From: Chromatocurvus halotolerans
Lineage (GTDB): Bacteria; Pseudomonadota; Gammaproteobacteria; Pseudomonadales; Halieaceae
DNA length: 64,000 bases
Direction of reading: 5' to 3'
Assembly: GCF_004340525.1 (NCBI RefSeq)
Contig: NZ_SLWX01000004.1
Location: 62,001-126,000 of the forward strand
Below the pieces are notes generated by a model. That model worked only from the letters and a program-made list of their open reading frames with translations. It was not told the origin of the DNA and searched no databases. This document shows positions 24,275-33,221 of the stretch, piece by piece. The first letter of the stretch is position 1, and every line of letters starts with the position of its first letter. Position numbers and translations under genes: made by a program.

Positions 24275-24640
24275 CTACAGGCCCAGAAGCCATACACCCG
24301 CGAGCAGCGACAGCAGCGTCGCCGTGCCGTAGCCCACCCAGCCCACGAGCCGGGCGGACAGGGGCACGTGCAGATCGTGCAGCCCATGACAGAGGCGGTG
24401 CAGGGTGTGAAAAAACGTCAGCGACAGCCCGGCAAAGGCCAGCAGCGCCCCCAACGGATGCCGCAGCGCCGCGAGTACCGCCGCGTGTCCCGCCGCCACA
24501 TCATCGGCGAGCAGCGCCGGCAGCACCAGCAGTGTGATCAGCACGAGGGCCGGGCCGAGAAAGGCGAGCAGCATGCCGCCAGCACCGAACAGCGACCAGG
24601 CCACAGGCTCCTGGGAACGCCGGGGCAGTGAACGGGTCAT
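24275..24640 (-). CDS. frdD: Fumarate reductase membrane anchor subunit D
   Basis: The ATG at 24640 overlaps the frdC stop and gives 121 residues. The N-terminus (RRSQEPVAWSLFGAGGML) closely follows E. coli FrdD, and GLSLTFFHTLHRLCHGLHDL matches the family. Three hydrophobic helices are evident. It anchors the catalytic dimer in the inner membrane and, with FrdC, binds quinol. It is the last gene of frdABCD. Confidence 0.93.
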   Translation of the reverse strand: MTRSLPRRSQEPVAWSLFGAGGMLLAFLGPALVLITLLVLPALLADDVAAGHAAVLAALRHPLGALLAFAGLSLTFFHTLHRLCHGLHDLHVPLSARLVGWVGYGTATLLSLLAGVWLLGL

Positions 24641-25059
24641 GCCCCACCTCCGGCGAACTGCCCCAGCGCCCACCACGCCAGCAGCGGCAGCAGCAGCCAG
24701 CACAGCGCCGCCGGGACAACATGCGCCAGGCGCAGCCAGTGCCCTGGCAGGGTGCCGTGACGCGTGGGTATGACCAGAATTTTCGGCACCAGCTGAAACC
24801 AGGTCCAGGCGTGCCAAAGCACCGCCAGCAGGGCCACCGCCTGCAGTGCGATGAGCGGCGGCGACTCCATGAAGGCCAGCCAGGCCTGGAAGGCAGTCTC
24901 GCCGCGGCCCAGTTCGCGGACGCCGTACAGCAGGCACAGCGCATACAGGAACAGCGGGAGTGCAGTGGCTTCACGCAGCATATAGCGCCGATAGGCGGGA
25001 TGACGCCACCACCAGAGGGCGTCCTGTCGCGGCGGCAGCGGCTTACGCATCGTCGCCAC
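24637..25059 (-). CDS. frdC: Fumarate reductase membrane anchor subunit C
   Basis: The protein has 140 residues and three hydrophobic segments. GTG 25059 (VATMRKP) aligns with the start of E. coli FrdC (MTTKRKP); ATG 25050 is the alternative. Family motifs: WWWRHPAYRRYMLREATALP and the quinone-side AWTWFQLVPKILVIP. It overlaps frdB by 17 bases and frdD by 4. Confidence 0.93.
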   Translation of the reverse strand: MATMRKPLPPRQDALWWWRHPAYRRYMLREATALPLFLYALCLLYGVRELGRGETAFQAWLAFMESPPLIALQAVALLAVLWHAWTWFQLVPKILVIPTRHGTLPGHWLRLAHVVPAALCWLLLPLLAWWALGQFAGGGA

Positions 25060-25798
25060 CCCGCAGAAGCCGGAACAGATTGACCGCGTAATTCACGTTG
25101 GATGCCACCTTGCCCTGATTGATGGCGGCGGCGGGGTCGACATCCTTCGGGCAGACGTCGGAACAGTAGCCGACAAAGGTGCAGGCCCACACGCCGTCCT
25201 CGCCGTTGAGAAAGGGCATGCGCGCCTCGCGCCCCTCGTCGCGGGAATCCAGATTGTAACGCTGGGCCAGGGTCAGCGCTGCCGGCCCCAGAAAATCCGG
25301 GTTGCGCCCGAACTGCGGGCAGGCGGCGTAGCACAGGCCGCAGTTGATGCAGTGGCTGAAGGACTCATAGCGCGCCATCTGCACCGGAGTCTGCAGGGTC
25401 TCCCCCGCCTCAGGTGCTTCGGCCTGCTCGCGCTGCAGCCAGGGCTGCACGGTCTCGATATGCGCAAGCATGGGGTCGATATCACTCACCAGATCGCGCT
25501 CCACCGCCAGGTTTTCCAGCGGTCGCAGTACAATCTCGTCGGCGTCGGCGTAGTGACGCAGGAAAGTCTTGCAACCCAGCCGCGGCTCGTCATTCACCAT
25601 GACCCCGCAGCTGCCGCAGATTGCCATGCGGCAGGACCAGCGGTAGCTGAGGCTGCCGTCTTCCACGTCCTTGATGTGGTTGAGGGCATCCAGCACGGAG
25701 GTATCTTCACTCCAGGGCACCTCGAAAGACTGCCACCAGGGGGCGTCGTCCTCTTCGGGACGGTAGCGCTGCACGCGAACCTTCAGGCTTCCACTCAT
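25043..25798 (-). CDS. frdB: Fumarate reductase iron-sulfur subunit B
   Basis: FrdB passes electrons from quinol to FrdA through three Fe-S clusters. The 251-residue protein shows the [2Fe-2S] ligands (CRMAICGSCGVMVN, then C in RLGCKTF) and the ferredoxin-type motifs CINCGLCYAACP and CTFVGYCSDVCPKDVDP. The start overlaps the frdA stop. Confidence 0.96.
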   Translation of the reverse strand: MSGSLKVRVQRYRPEEDDAPWWQSFEVPWSEDTSVLDALNHIKDVEDGSLSYRWSCRMAICGSCGVMVNDEPRLGCKTFLRHYADADEIVLRPLENLAVERDLVSDIDPMLAHIETVQPWLQREQAEAPEAGETLQTPVQMARYESFSHCINCGLCYAACPQFGRNPDFLGPAALTLAQRYNLDSRDEGREARMPFLNGEDGVWACTFVGYCSDVCPKDVDPAAAINQGKVASNVNYAVNLFRLLRGGDDA

Positions 25799-27579
25799 GC
25801 GCGTTTCTCAAGGGCGGGCTTTTCCCCCGCCTCACCGTAATGTCGTTCGCCCGGCGGCAGGCGGGTAATCACCACCGGCTGCCAGTCGACGGTGGCGTCG
25901 CCGTTATCCGCTCGCCGCGCCAGGCTGTGGCACAGAAAGCGCTGGTCGTCGCGGGCCGTGGCATCCAGCCGCTGATGGCTGCCCCGGGATTCCTCCCGCC
26001 CCAGCGCCGCCTGCGCCATGGCGTTGGCCACATCCAGCTGACAGCCAAGCTCGATCGCATTCAGCCATTGCGTATTGAAGACGCGACTGCGATCCGTCAG
26101 GCCGAGCGACTGGTAACGCTGCTTCAGCCTGGCCAGTTCAGCGCAGGTTGCCGCCAGTTCCTCGCCACTGCGGAAAATGCCGGCACCGCGCTCCATGCTT
26201 TCGCCAAGTGCATCGCGAATGGCCGCGAGTGACTCATCGCCATCGGCCTCGCGCAGCGCCTCCCAGCCCGCTGCGTTGTGCTCGGCCTGCTCGCGCAGCA
26301 CAGCGGCGTCCGGCACACCGGCGGCCAGCGCATGGGACGCCGCCTGCTCCCCCGCAACCCGCCCAAACACGCTCAGCTCCGCCAGGGAATTGGACCCCAG
26401 GCGGTTGGCGCCGTGCAGGCCGATACTGGCACATTCGCCTGCGGCAAACAGGCCCGGCAGCGGTGTCGCGGTGTGGATATCGGTCTGGATGCCGCCCATG
26501 GTGTAGTGTGCCGTGGGCCGCACAGGGATAGGTGCTGTCACCGGATCGACTCCCACGTAAGCACTGGCCAGCTCGCGGATGAAGGGCAGGCGCTCGTTGA
26601 TGCGCGCCTCACCAAGATGACGCAGGTCGAGCTGCACTGCCTCACCGCGGCGGGTCTTAAGGACTCGGCCTGCCCGTGCCTCGTGCCAGAAGGCCTGGCT
26701 GAGGCGATCGCGCGGCCCCAGCTCCATGTATTTGGTGCGCGGCGACCCCGGGGGCGTCTCCGGACCAAGGCCGTAATCCTGCAGATAACGATGGCCGTCG
26801 GCATTCAGGAGTAACCCGCCCTCGCCACGGCAGGCCTCGGTAATCAGGATGCCCGACCCCGGCAACCCCGTGGGGTGATACTGCACGAACTCCATGTCGC
26901 GCAGCGGCACCCCCTGGCGCCAGGCCATGGCCATGCCGTCTCCGGTAACAATACCGCCGTTGGTGTTATAGCGATAGACGCGGCCCGCACCGCCGGTCGC
27001 GAGGATGACCGCGCCCGCACGGAGGCACACATGATGCCCCTCGCGCATGTCGATGGCCTGCACGCCAACGCAGCGCCCCTCGTCCACCAGCAGGTCGGTG
27101 CAGAAAAACTCATCGTGACGCTGGATGGAGGGGTACTTGAGGGAGGTCTGGAACAGGGTATGCAGAATGTGGAAACCCGTGCGGTCGGCGGCAAACCAGG
27201 TGCGCTCGATCTTCATCCCACCGAAGGCGCGCACGTTGATGCGTCCATCGGGCTTGCGGCTCCAGGGGCAGCCCCAGTGTTCGAGGCGCAGGTTCTCCTC
27301 GGTGGCATGCTCGACAAAGTAATCCACGACATCCTGATCGCACAGCCAGTCGCCGCCGGAAACCGTGTCAACAAAGTGGTCGAAGTGACTGTCGTGGTCC
27401 TGCACCACGCCGGCGCAGCCGCCCTCGGCGGCCACCGTGTGGCTGCGCATGGGATAGACCTTGGACAGCAGCGCAATGCGCAGGCCCGGCGCCTGCTCCG
27501 CGGCGGCGATGGCGGCGCGCAGGCCTGCGCCGCCACCCCCTACAATCACAATATCGACGTCGCTGTGCTGAATATCCAT
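25795..27579 (-). CDS. frdA: Fumarate reductase flavoprotein subunit A
   Basis: FrdA reduces fumarate to succinate (menaquinol:fumarate reductase), or works in reverse. ATG 27579 with an AGGAAAA ribosome site gives 594 residues. Seen: FAD-binding IVIVGGGGAGLRAAIA, the covalent-FAD His in RSHTVAAEGG (His47) and active-site segments TGGAGRVYRYNTNGGIVTGD and FVQYHPTGLPGSGIL, plus HYTMGGIQTD and GLHGANRLGSNSLAEL. The sequence is close to the enterobacterial QFR type rather than SdhA. Divergent from katG; the 296-base gap is AT-rich, with TATAAA on the minus strand at 27633-27638 as a possible -10. Confidence 0.96.
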   Translation of the reverse strand: MDIQHSDVDIVIVGGGGAGLRAAIAAAEQAPGLRIALLSKVYPMRSHTVAAEGGCAGVVQDHDSHFDHFVDTVSGGDWLCDQDVVDYFVEHATEENLRLEHWGCPWSRKPDGRINVRAFGGMKIERTWFAADRTGFHILHTLFQTSLKYPSIQRHDEFFCTDLLVDEGRCVGVQAIDMREGHHVCLRAGAVILATGGAGRVYRYNTNGGIVTGDGMAMAWRQGVPLRDMEFVQYHPTGLPGSGILITEACRGEGGLLLNADGHRYLQDYGLGPETPPGSPRTKYMELGPRDRLSQAFWHEARAGRVLKTRRGEAVQLDLRHLGEARINERLPFIRELASAYVGVDPVTAPIPVRPTAHYTMGGIQTDIHTATPLPGLFAAGECASIGLHGANRLGSNSLAELSVFGRVAGEQAASHALAAGVPDAAVLREQAEHNAAGWEALREADGDESLAAIRDALGESMERGAGIFRSGEELAATCAELARLKQRYQSLGLTDRSRVFNTQWLNAIELGCQLDVANAMAQAALGREESRGSHQRLDATARDDQRFLCHSLARRADNGDATVDWQPVVITRLPPGERHYGEAGEKPALEKRA

Positions 27580-27875
27580 CGGCTTTTCCTGTGTCGCGTC
27601 TGCGGCAGCGGCTGCACACTGCACAAGGTGCCTTTATAACATTTTGATGGCTCGACTGCCTGCTCACAGGCATCGCCCTTATCGGATTTCACCCTAGCCG
27701 CAATCGATTTTTTCGTCTAGATCCTCTTTTTCAATCGGATTATCCTTAGACAGGTAAGACCAATGATGCGATCGCGTCATGGGTAACATCGGTACCTGCC
27801 CCCGGGCCAGGGCCACACTGATAAGCGTGTCGAGACTGACAGGCTGAATTGATCAGTAATTGAGAGGATATAACT

Positions 27876-30095
27876 ATGTTCAAGAAGACACTTCCCGCAA
27901 TCGCCGTCATGGCGGCACTGTCGCACCTGACGCCGGGCACTGCTCTGGCCATGGGCGAAGCGAAGACGAACCAGGACTGGTGGCCAAAGATGCTGAATCT
28001 GGCGCCACTGCGTCAGAATGCCGAGAATCACAATCCCCTCGGTCCGGATTACAACTACGCCGAGCGCTTCAAGACCGTCGATCTGGACAAACTGAAGGCA
28101 GAGATCGAGGAAGTCATGACCACCTCCCAGGACTGGTGGCCCGCTGACTGGGGCAATTACGGCCCGTTCTTCATTCGCATGGCGTGGCACAGCGCCGGCA
28201 CCTACCGCATCGGCGACGGCCGCGGCGGCGCCGGTGGCGGCCAGCAGCGCTTCGAGCCACTCAACAGCTGGCCCGACAACGCCAACCTCGACAAGGCACG
28301 CCGTCTGCTGTGGCCGATCAAGCAGCAGTATGGCCCCGACCTGTCCTGGGCCGACCTGATTGTATTGGCGGGCGACGTCGCCATGCAGTCCATGGGCTTC
28401 AAGACCTACGGCTTCGCCGGTGGACGCGAGGACGACTGGCAGCCCGATCTGGTGTACTGGGGCCCGGAAGAGGCCATGCTGGCCAACGACAAACGCTACG
28501 ATGGCGAGCGCAGGCTGGAAAACCCCCTGGGTGCTTCCATGATGGGCCTGATCTACGTGAACCCGGAAGGCCCCAACGGCAACCCGGACCCGAAGAAGGC
28601 CGCGCATGACATCCGCACCACCTTCGGCCGCATGGCCATGAACGACGAGGAGACCTTTGCGCTGATCGCCGGTGGCCACACCTTCGGCAAGGTGCACGGT
28701 GCACACAAGGCCGCCGACTGCCTGGGCCCCGAGCCGGCCGCCGCTGGCGTGGAGCAGCAGGGCCTTGGCTGGAAGAACAAGTGCGGCAAGGGCAACGCGG
28801 AAGATACGGTGACCAGCGGCCTGGAAGGCGCCTGGACCCAGGCACCCACCCAGTGGACCATGCTGTACCTGAACAATCTGTACAACAATGAGTGGGAACT
28901 GACGGAAAGCCCCGGCGGCGCCAAGCAGTGGACCGCCAAGGACGGCGCCCTCGATGGCTCCGTGCCGGATGCGCACGTGGAAGGCAAGATGAATGCGCCG
29001 ATGATGCTCACCACCGACATCGCCCTGAAGGAAGACCCCGCCTACCGCAAGATTGGCATGCGCTTCCAGAAGGACCAGGACGCGTTCGAGGACGCCTTTG
29101 CGCGTGCGTGGTTCAAGCTGATCCACCGCGACATGGGCCCGACGTCGCGCTATGTCAACTCCACGGCGCCGGATGAGGAGCTGATCTGGACCGACCCCGT
29201 CCCCGAGGCGGACTACGACATGATCGACGACAGCGATGTCGCCAGTCTCAAGGCGGCCATTCTGGACACCGGCCTCAGCACGTCAGAGCTGGTAAGGACT
29301 GCCTGGGCGTCGGCAGCGACCTATCGCGGTACCGACATGCGCGGTGGCGCCAACGGTGCGCGCATTCGCCTGGCTCCGCAGAAAGACTGGGCGGTAAATG
29401 ACCCGCGTGAACTGCGCAAGGTGCTGAAGGAGCTGGAGAAGGTGCAGAAAGCCTTCAACCGCAAGGCGGGCAGCAAGCAGGTGTCGATGGCAGACCTGAT
29501 CGTTCTCGGCGGTGCCGCCGCGATCGAGCAGTCGGCCAGCAAGGCGGGACACGACATTGAAGTGCCCTTCGCGCCTGGCCGCACGGACGCGACCCAGAAG
29601 CAGACCGACGCCGAGTCCTTTGCAGTGCTGGAGCCCACATTTGACGGCTTCCGCAACTACTATGGCGAGGGCCTGGAGCAATCACCGGCAGCACTGCTGG
29701 TAGAGCGCGCCGACCTGCTGGATCTCACCGTGCCGGAAATGACGGTGCTGGTAGGCGGCATGCGCACTCTGGATGCCAATGCGGCCCGTGCCGGTCACGG
29801 CGTGTTCACAGAGAACCCGGGCACGCTGAGCAATGACTTCTTTGTCAATCTGCTCGACATGTCCACGAAGTGGACGCCGGTGGAAGGCCAGCCCTACGTG
29901 TTCGAGGGGCGTGGCCGCAACAGCGGCGAGCTGAAGTGGACAGCCACGGAAGCGGACCTGGTGTTCGGCTCCAACGGCGAGCTGCGGGCGGTCGCCGAGG
30001 TGTATGCCTTCGACGGCTCCAGGGAGAAGTTCGTTACGGACTTCGTGGCAGCCTGGACCAAGGTCATGCAGGCCGATCGCTTCGACCTGAAGTAA
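27876..30095 (+). CDS. katG: Catalase-peroxidase with signal peptide
   Basis: The protein decomposes hydrogen peroxide and has peroxidase activity; 739 residues. Unlike cytosolic KatG it has an N-terminal Sec signal ([20 protein letters not shown], cleavage near TALA-MGEA), which predicts a periplasmic enzyme like E. coli O157 KatP. Distal haem pocket R101-W104-H105 (RMAWH), proximal His268 (AGGHTFGK) and the Met253-Tyr227-Trp104 crosslink residues are all present. The C-terminal pseudo-domain is intact. A strong terminator follows. I found no convincing OxyR site upstream. Confidence 0.97.
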   Translation: MFKKTLPAIAVMAALSHLTPGTALAMGEAKTNQDWWPKMLNLAPLRQNAENHNPLGPDYNYAERFKTVDLDKLKAEIEEVMTTSQDWWPADWGNYGPFFIRMAWHSAGTYRIGDGRGGAGGGQQRFEPLNSWPDNANLDKARRLLWPIKQQYGPDLSWADLIVLAGDVAMQSMGFKTYGFAGGREDDWQPDLVYWGPEEAMLANDKRYDGERRLENPLGASMMGLIYVNPEGPNGNPDPKKAAHDIRTTFGRMAMNDEETFALIAGGHTFGKVHGAHKAADCLGPEPAAAGVEQQGLGWKNKCGKGNAEDTVTSGLEGAWTQAPTQWTMLYLNNLYNNEWELTESPGGAKQWTAKDGALDGSVPDAHVEGKMNAPMMLTTDIALKEDPAYRKIGMRFQKDQDAFEDAFARAWFKLIHRDMGPTSRYVNSTAPDEELIWTDPVPEADYDMIDDSDVASLKAAILDTGLSTSELVRTAWASAATYRGTDMRGGANGARIRLAPQKDWAVNDPRELRKVLKELEKVQKAFNRKAGSKQVSMADLIVLGGAAAIEQSASKAGHDIEVPFAPGRTDATQKQTDAESFAVLEPTFDGFRNYYGEGLEQSPAALLVERADLLDLTVPEMTVLVGGMRTLDANAARAGHGVFTENPGTLSNDFFVNLLDMSTKWTPVEGQPYVFEGRGRNSGELKWTATEADLVFGSNGELRAVAEVYAFDGSREKFVTDFVAAWTKVMQADRFDLK

Positions 30096-30150
30096 GCCTG
30101 CGCCTGACCGCAAGCATCGACACCGCCCGCGGGCGCTGTCGATAAACCAG

Positions 30151-30176
30151 AGGGGCCCTGCGGGGCCCCTTTTTTT
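30151..30176 (+). terminator. Intrinsic terminator of katG
   Basis: A perfect 8-bp stem AGGGGCCC/GGGCCCCT (30151-30158 and 30163-30170) with loop TGCG is followed by six further T. A second near-perfect hairpin (GACACCGCCC...GGGCGCTGTC, 30118-30139) lies just upstream. Confidence 0.95.
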
Positions 30177-30195
30177 GCCTGCATTTTCTCGCTGA

Positions 30196-32322
30196 TCAAT
30201 CCCCCGCTTTCTGCAGCGCCTGCCTGATGGCCAGTGCCAGCTGCTCACGACGGTAGGGCTTGCTCAGCAGCTGCACTCCAGCCGCCAGCCGGCCATGATG
30301 CACAATGGCGTCCTCCGCATAACCCGAGGTATACAGCACCGGCAGCCCCGGGTGCAGGGCCTGCGCCGCCTCAGCCAGCTCGCGACCGTTCATGCCGCCG
30401 GGCATCACCACATCGGTGAACAGCAGGTCCGGTGCCGCGGCATCCTTCAACAGGGCCAGAGCCTCAGGACCGTTCTGGGCCACCGTCACGCCGTACCCGA
30501 GTCCGCGAATCGTCGACTCTGCATGGCTGCGCACGAGGTCGTCATCCTCCACCACAACAATGTGCTCCGAACCCCCCACAAATGGCTTGCTGACAGCCTT
30601 ATCGGGCGCGGGCGTCCGGCCATTCGTCACACGGGGGAAATACAGGTGCACGGTGGTGCCCTCACGGGGCTCGGAGTAGATCTTCACATGCCCGCCGGAC
30701 TGTTTCACGAAGCCATACACCATGCTCAGGCCCAGACCGTTGCCCCGCGCGGCATCCTTGGTGGTAAAGAACGGCTCAAAAACGTGCTCAATCACGCCGG
30801 GGGCAATGCCGGTGCCGTTGTCGGAGACGGAGACACGCACGTAGTCACCCGGCGCCACCTCTGTCTCGCGGCGACAATAATCCTCATCCAGCGCCGCATC
30901 ATGGCTCTCAATCACCAGCTCGCCGCCCGTGGGCATGGCGTCCCGCGCATTGATCGCCAGGTTCAGCAGGGCCACCTCGAACTGCCCGGGATCGACCTCC
31001 ACCCGGGACAGTGCCGGGTCAGCGATCACGTCGATACGAACCGATTCACCCAGCGTGCGCTGCAGCAGCGGCCTGGCCGCCATGACCAGCTGACTCAAGT
31101 CCACGACCTGCGGCGCCAGGGGCTGGCGCCGGGCAAACGCCAGCAGACGCCGCGTGAGCTCAGCGCCACGCTGGGCGGCGGAGGTGGACATCTGCGCCAG
31201 GGCCTGCAGATTTTCCTGCTCGCCCAGGGATTCCGCGAGCAGCTCGGAATTGCCCATGATCACTGTGAGCAGATTGTTGAAGTCATGGGCAATACCCCCC
31301 GTCAGCTGTCCGATCGCCTGCAGTTTCTGCGACTGGCGCAGCTGCGAATCGAGCTCCCGGCGCTCGGTGATATCCTGGAAAACGGCGACCAGGCCTGCAG
31401 GCAGCTGGCCGCGCGCCGGCAGATACGACAGGATGCAGTTGACGGCGAGACGTCGTTCGCCGACGGGGGTAATCTCCAGATGCTGCTGCGCCGGCCCGCC
31501 ATCAACCACCGCGCGCAGGGCCGCATGCCAGAGCGCGACATCATCCCGCGCGAGCCCATCGGCCAGTTGATCCCCCGCGGACACTCGCAGAAGCTGCTCC
31601 AGGGTGGCATTTGCGCTAATGATCCGGCCCTGTGCATCCAGTTCGGCAATCCCCAGTACGGCATCGTCAAACAGCCGCCGCAGGCGTTCGCCGCTCTCTC
31701 TCAACAGGGTGTTCTGCCGGCCCAGCGCCAGTGACCGCTCCGTGCTGGTGATGTAGTCTTCGCGAAAGACGGTAAACAGATTGAAGAACACGCTGAAGCT
31801 CAGATAGGAAAAAATGTAGAGCACCAGCGTGACGCTGCCCTCGCGGTCGAGGTGGGCGGACTGCAGCAGGAAGGTCCCCACCACCAGGAGCAGCGGCATG
31901 ACAATAATCAGGGTGTCGAGAAACGCCCGGGAGCGACCGGTATTGGTAAACTTGTTGAACGCCAGCAGCGCAAAAAACCACAGCAGATACGGCAGCGCAT
32001 GGGGAACGTAGGGCTCGTGCCAGAGGGTCAGCGCCGCGCCCACGCTGAGGTGCGCGGTGAGATACAGGCTTGCAGCAGCCGCAATGCTGCTGACGGACAG
32101 GCGAGAACGCGGCAGCCGCAAAAGGACGAGCAGACTGCCCGTTACCAGCGCGCAGGCGATCAGCAGAACGCTCTCTGCACCTTGCGCGGGTCCGAGCCAT
32201 ACGCCGAATATCAGGCCGAGCACAGATCCCGCGAAGGCCAGCAGCAGTGCAACGGTCAGCACCCGCCGTGCGCGATCATCGTGCGGAACACTGACGCCCT
32301 CATTGCGTTCACTGTCGGTCAT
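30196..32322 (-). CDS. Membrane hybrid histidine kinase (PAS-HisKA-HATPase-REC)
   Basis: The 708-residue protein has about six membrane helices in residues 20-190. A PAS domain follows (about 215-335, RRLFDDAVLGIAELDAQGRI), then HisKA with the phosphorylatable His in GGIAHDFNNLL, a HATPase (NARDAM, DNGTGI, GNGLGLSMVYG) and a C-terminal receiver (VVVEDDDLV, phospho-acceptor Asp in FTDVVMPG, Lys in LSKPY). This FixL/NtrB-like layout with a fused receiver is common in orphan hybrid kinases. No response regulator or output gene is adjacent; the signal is unknown. Confidence 0.93.
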   Translation of the reverse strand: MTDSERNEGVSVPHDDRARRVLTVALLLAFAGSVLGLIFGVWLGPAQGAESVLLIACALVTGSLLVLLRLPRSRLSVSSIAAAASLYLTAHLSVGAALTLWHEPYVPHALPYLLWFFALLAFNKFTNTGRSRAFLDTLIIVMPLLLVVGTFLLQSAHLDREGSVTLVLYIFSYLSFSVFFNLFTVFREDYITSTERSLALGRQNTLLRESGERLRRLFDDAVLGIAELDAQGRIISANATLEQLLRVSAGDQLADGLARDDVALWHAALRAVVDGGPAQQHLEITPVGERRLAVNCILSYLPARGQLPAGLVAVFQDITERRELDSQLRQSQKLQAIGQLTGGIAHDFNNLLTVIMGNSELLAESLGEQENLQALAQMSTSAAQRGAELTRRLLAFARRQPLAPQVVDLSQLVMAARPLLQRTLGESVRIDVIADPALSRVEVDPGQFEVALLNLAINARDAMPTGGELVIESHDAALDEDYCRRETEVAPGDYVRVSVSDNGTGIAPGVIEHVFEPFFTTKDAARGNGLGLSMVYGFVKQSGGHVKIYSEPREGTTVHLYFPRVTNGRTPAPDKAVSKPFVGGSEHIVVVEDDDLVRSHAESTIRGLGYGVTVAQNGPEALALLKDAAAPDLLFTDVVMPGGMNGRELAEAAQALHPGLPVLYTSGYAEDAIVHHGRLAAGVQLLSKPYRREQLALAIRQALQKAGD

Positions 32323-32426
32323 GGCCGCTCACTCCCTCTGCACTTGGCCGCGGCACCCCATCATGCCACGCCTTGTGTCCGAGCGCCCGGCCGTGCGACG
32401 AGGCAGATGCAGGGTCAGGCTGGCTG

Positions 32427-33023
32427 ATGTCCTGCGAGGAGAGGCTGCGTGCGCAGATCCGCGACTGCCGACTGTGCCGGGAACGCTTCGCCGCAACCCG
32501 GACAGCCCACGAGCCGCGCCCTATAACCTGGTTCGAGAACGGCGCCCGGGTTCTGGTGATTGGCCAGGCACCGGGCCTGCGTGTGCACCAGTCCGGCACG
32601 CCATTCCTGGACCGCTCCGGTGACCGCCTGCGCGACTGGATGGGCGTGGACCCGGATACGTTCTACGATCGCTCGCGCATCGCGATTGTGCCCATGGCGT
32701 TCTGCTTTCCGGGGTACAGCGCGGCAGGCGCCGACCTGCCACCGCCGCGCATCTGCGCCGAGACCTGGCATGCATCGGTCATGGCGCAACTGCCCGCCGT
32801 GCGGATGACGCTGCTGATCGGCGGCTACGCGCAGCGACGCTACCTGCGCCTGCCCGCCTCGGCCAGGGTTGCCGAGACCGTTGCCAACTGGCGGCAAAGC
32901 GCGCCGGACGTCATTCCCCTGCCGCACCCCTCGTGGCGCAACAGCGGCTGGCTCAAGCGACATCCCTGGTTCGAGGCAGAGCTGCTGCCCGAGCTTCGCC
33001 GCGACATAGCCACTCTGCTTTGA
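32427..33023 (+). CDS. Uracil-DNA glycosylase family protein
   Basis: ATG 32427 gives 198 residues. UDG-superfamily motifs are GQAPGLRVHQSGTPF with DRSGDRLRDW, and the C-terminal LPHPSWRN. Four Cys fit an Fe-S cluster of the family-4/5 type: CRLC near the N-terminus and a pair 16 residues apart (FCFPG...RICAE). This suggests base-excision repair of uracil, or another activity of this COG1573 group. The stop codon is the first of three stops in an 18-bp tandem repeat. Confidence 0.85.
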   Translation: MSCEERLRAQIRDCRLCRERFAATRTAHEPRPITWFENGARVLVIGQAPGLRVHQSGTPFLDRSGDRLRDWMGVDPDTFYDRSRIAIVPMAFCFPGYSAAGADLPPPRICAETWHASVMAQLPAVRMTLLIGGYAQRRYLRLPASARVAETVANWRQSAPDVIPLPHPSWRNSGWLKRHPWFEAELLPELRRDIATLL

Positions 33024-33070
33024 AGACTGGCCTCGCTTTGACCACTGGCCTCGCTTTGAGGACGGGCTCG
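33017..33070. repeat. 18-bp tandem repeat at the stop codon of the UDG-like gene
   Basis: Three 18-bp units start at 33017, 33035 and 33053: GCTTTGAAGACTGGCCTC, GCTTTGACCACTGGCCTC and GCTTTGAGGACGGGCTCG. Each carries a TGA in the same frame; the first is the real stop. Confidence 0.85.
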
Positions 33071-33221
33071 GCCCCGGCCCCCACGTCGTCAGACCCTGCA
33101 TCGCGCCGTTTGCGCGACAACCCGCTGCTACGTATGCTGCCTGCAGCGAATCCGGGAGCAGGCTTGCGTTACTTCCAAAGCGCTCTCGCACAACCTCCAC
33201 AGAACACCCAGGAGACAGGCC

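Noticed and set aside
27580-27875. FNR or OxyR sites in the frdA-katG gap
   Set aside because: Only poor half-sites such as ATCAA or TTGAT occur without a proper partner at the right spacing. The gap is AT-rich and must hold two promoters, but I cannot define them.
30295-31734. 479-codon plus-strand open frame
   Set aside because: It is antisense to the hybrid histidine kinase, whose H, N, G and receiver motifs are all intact.
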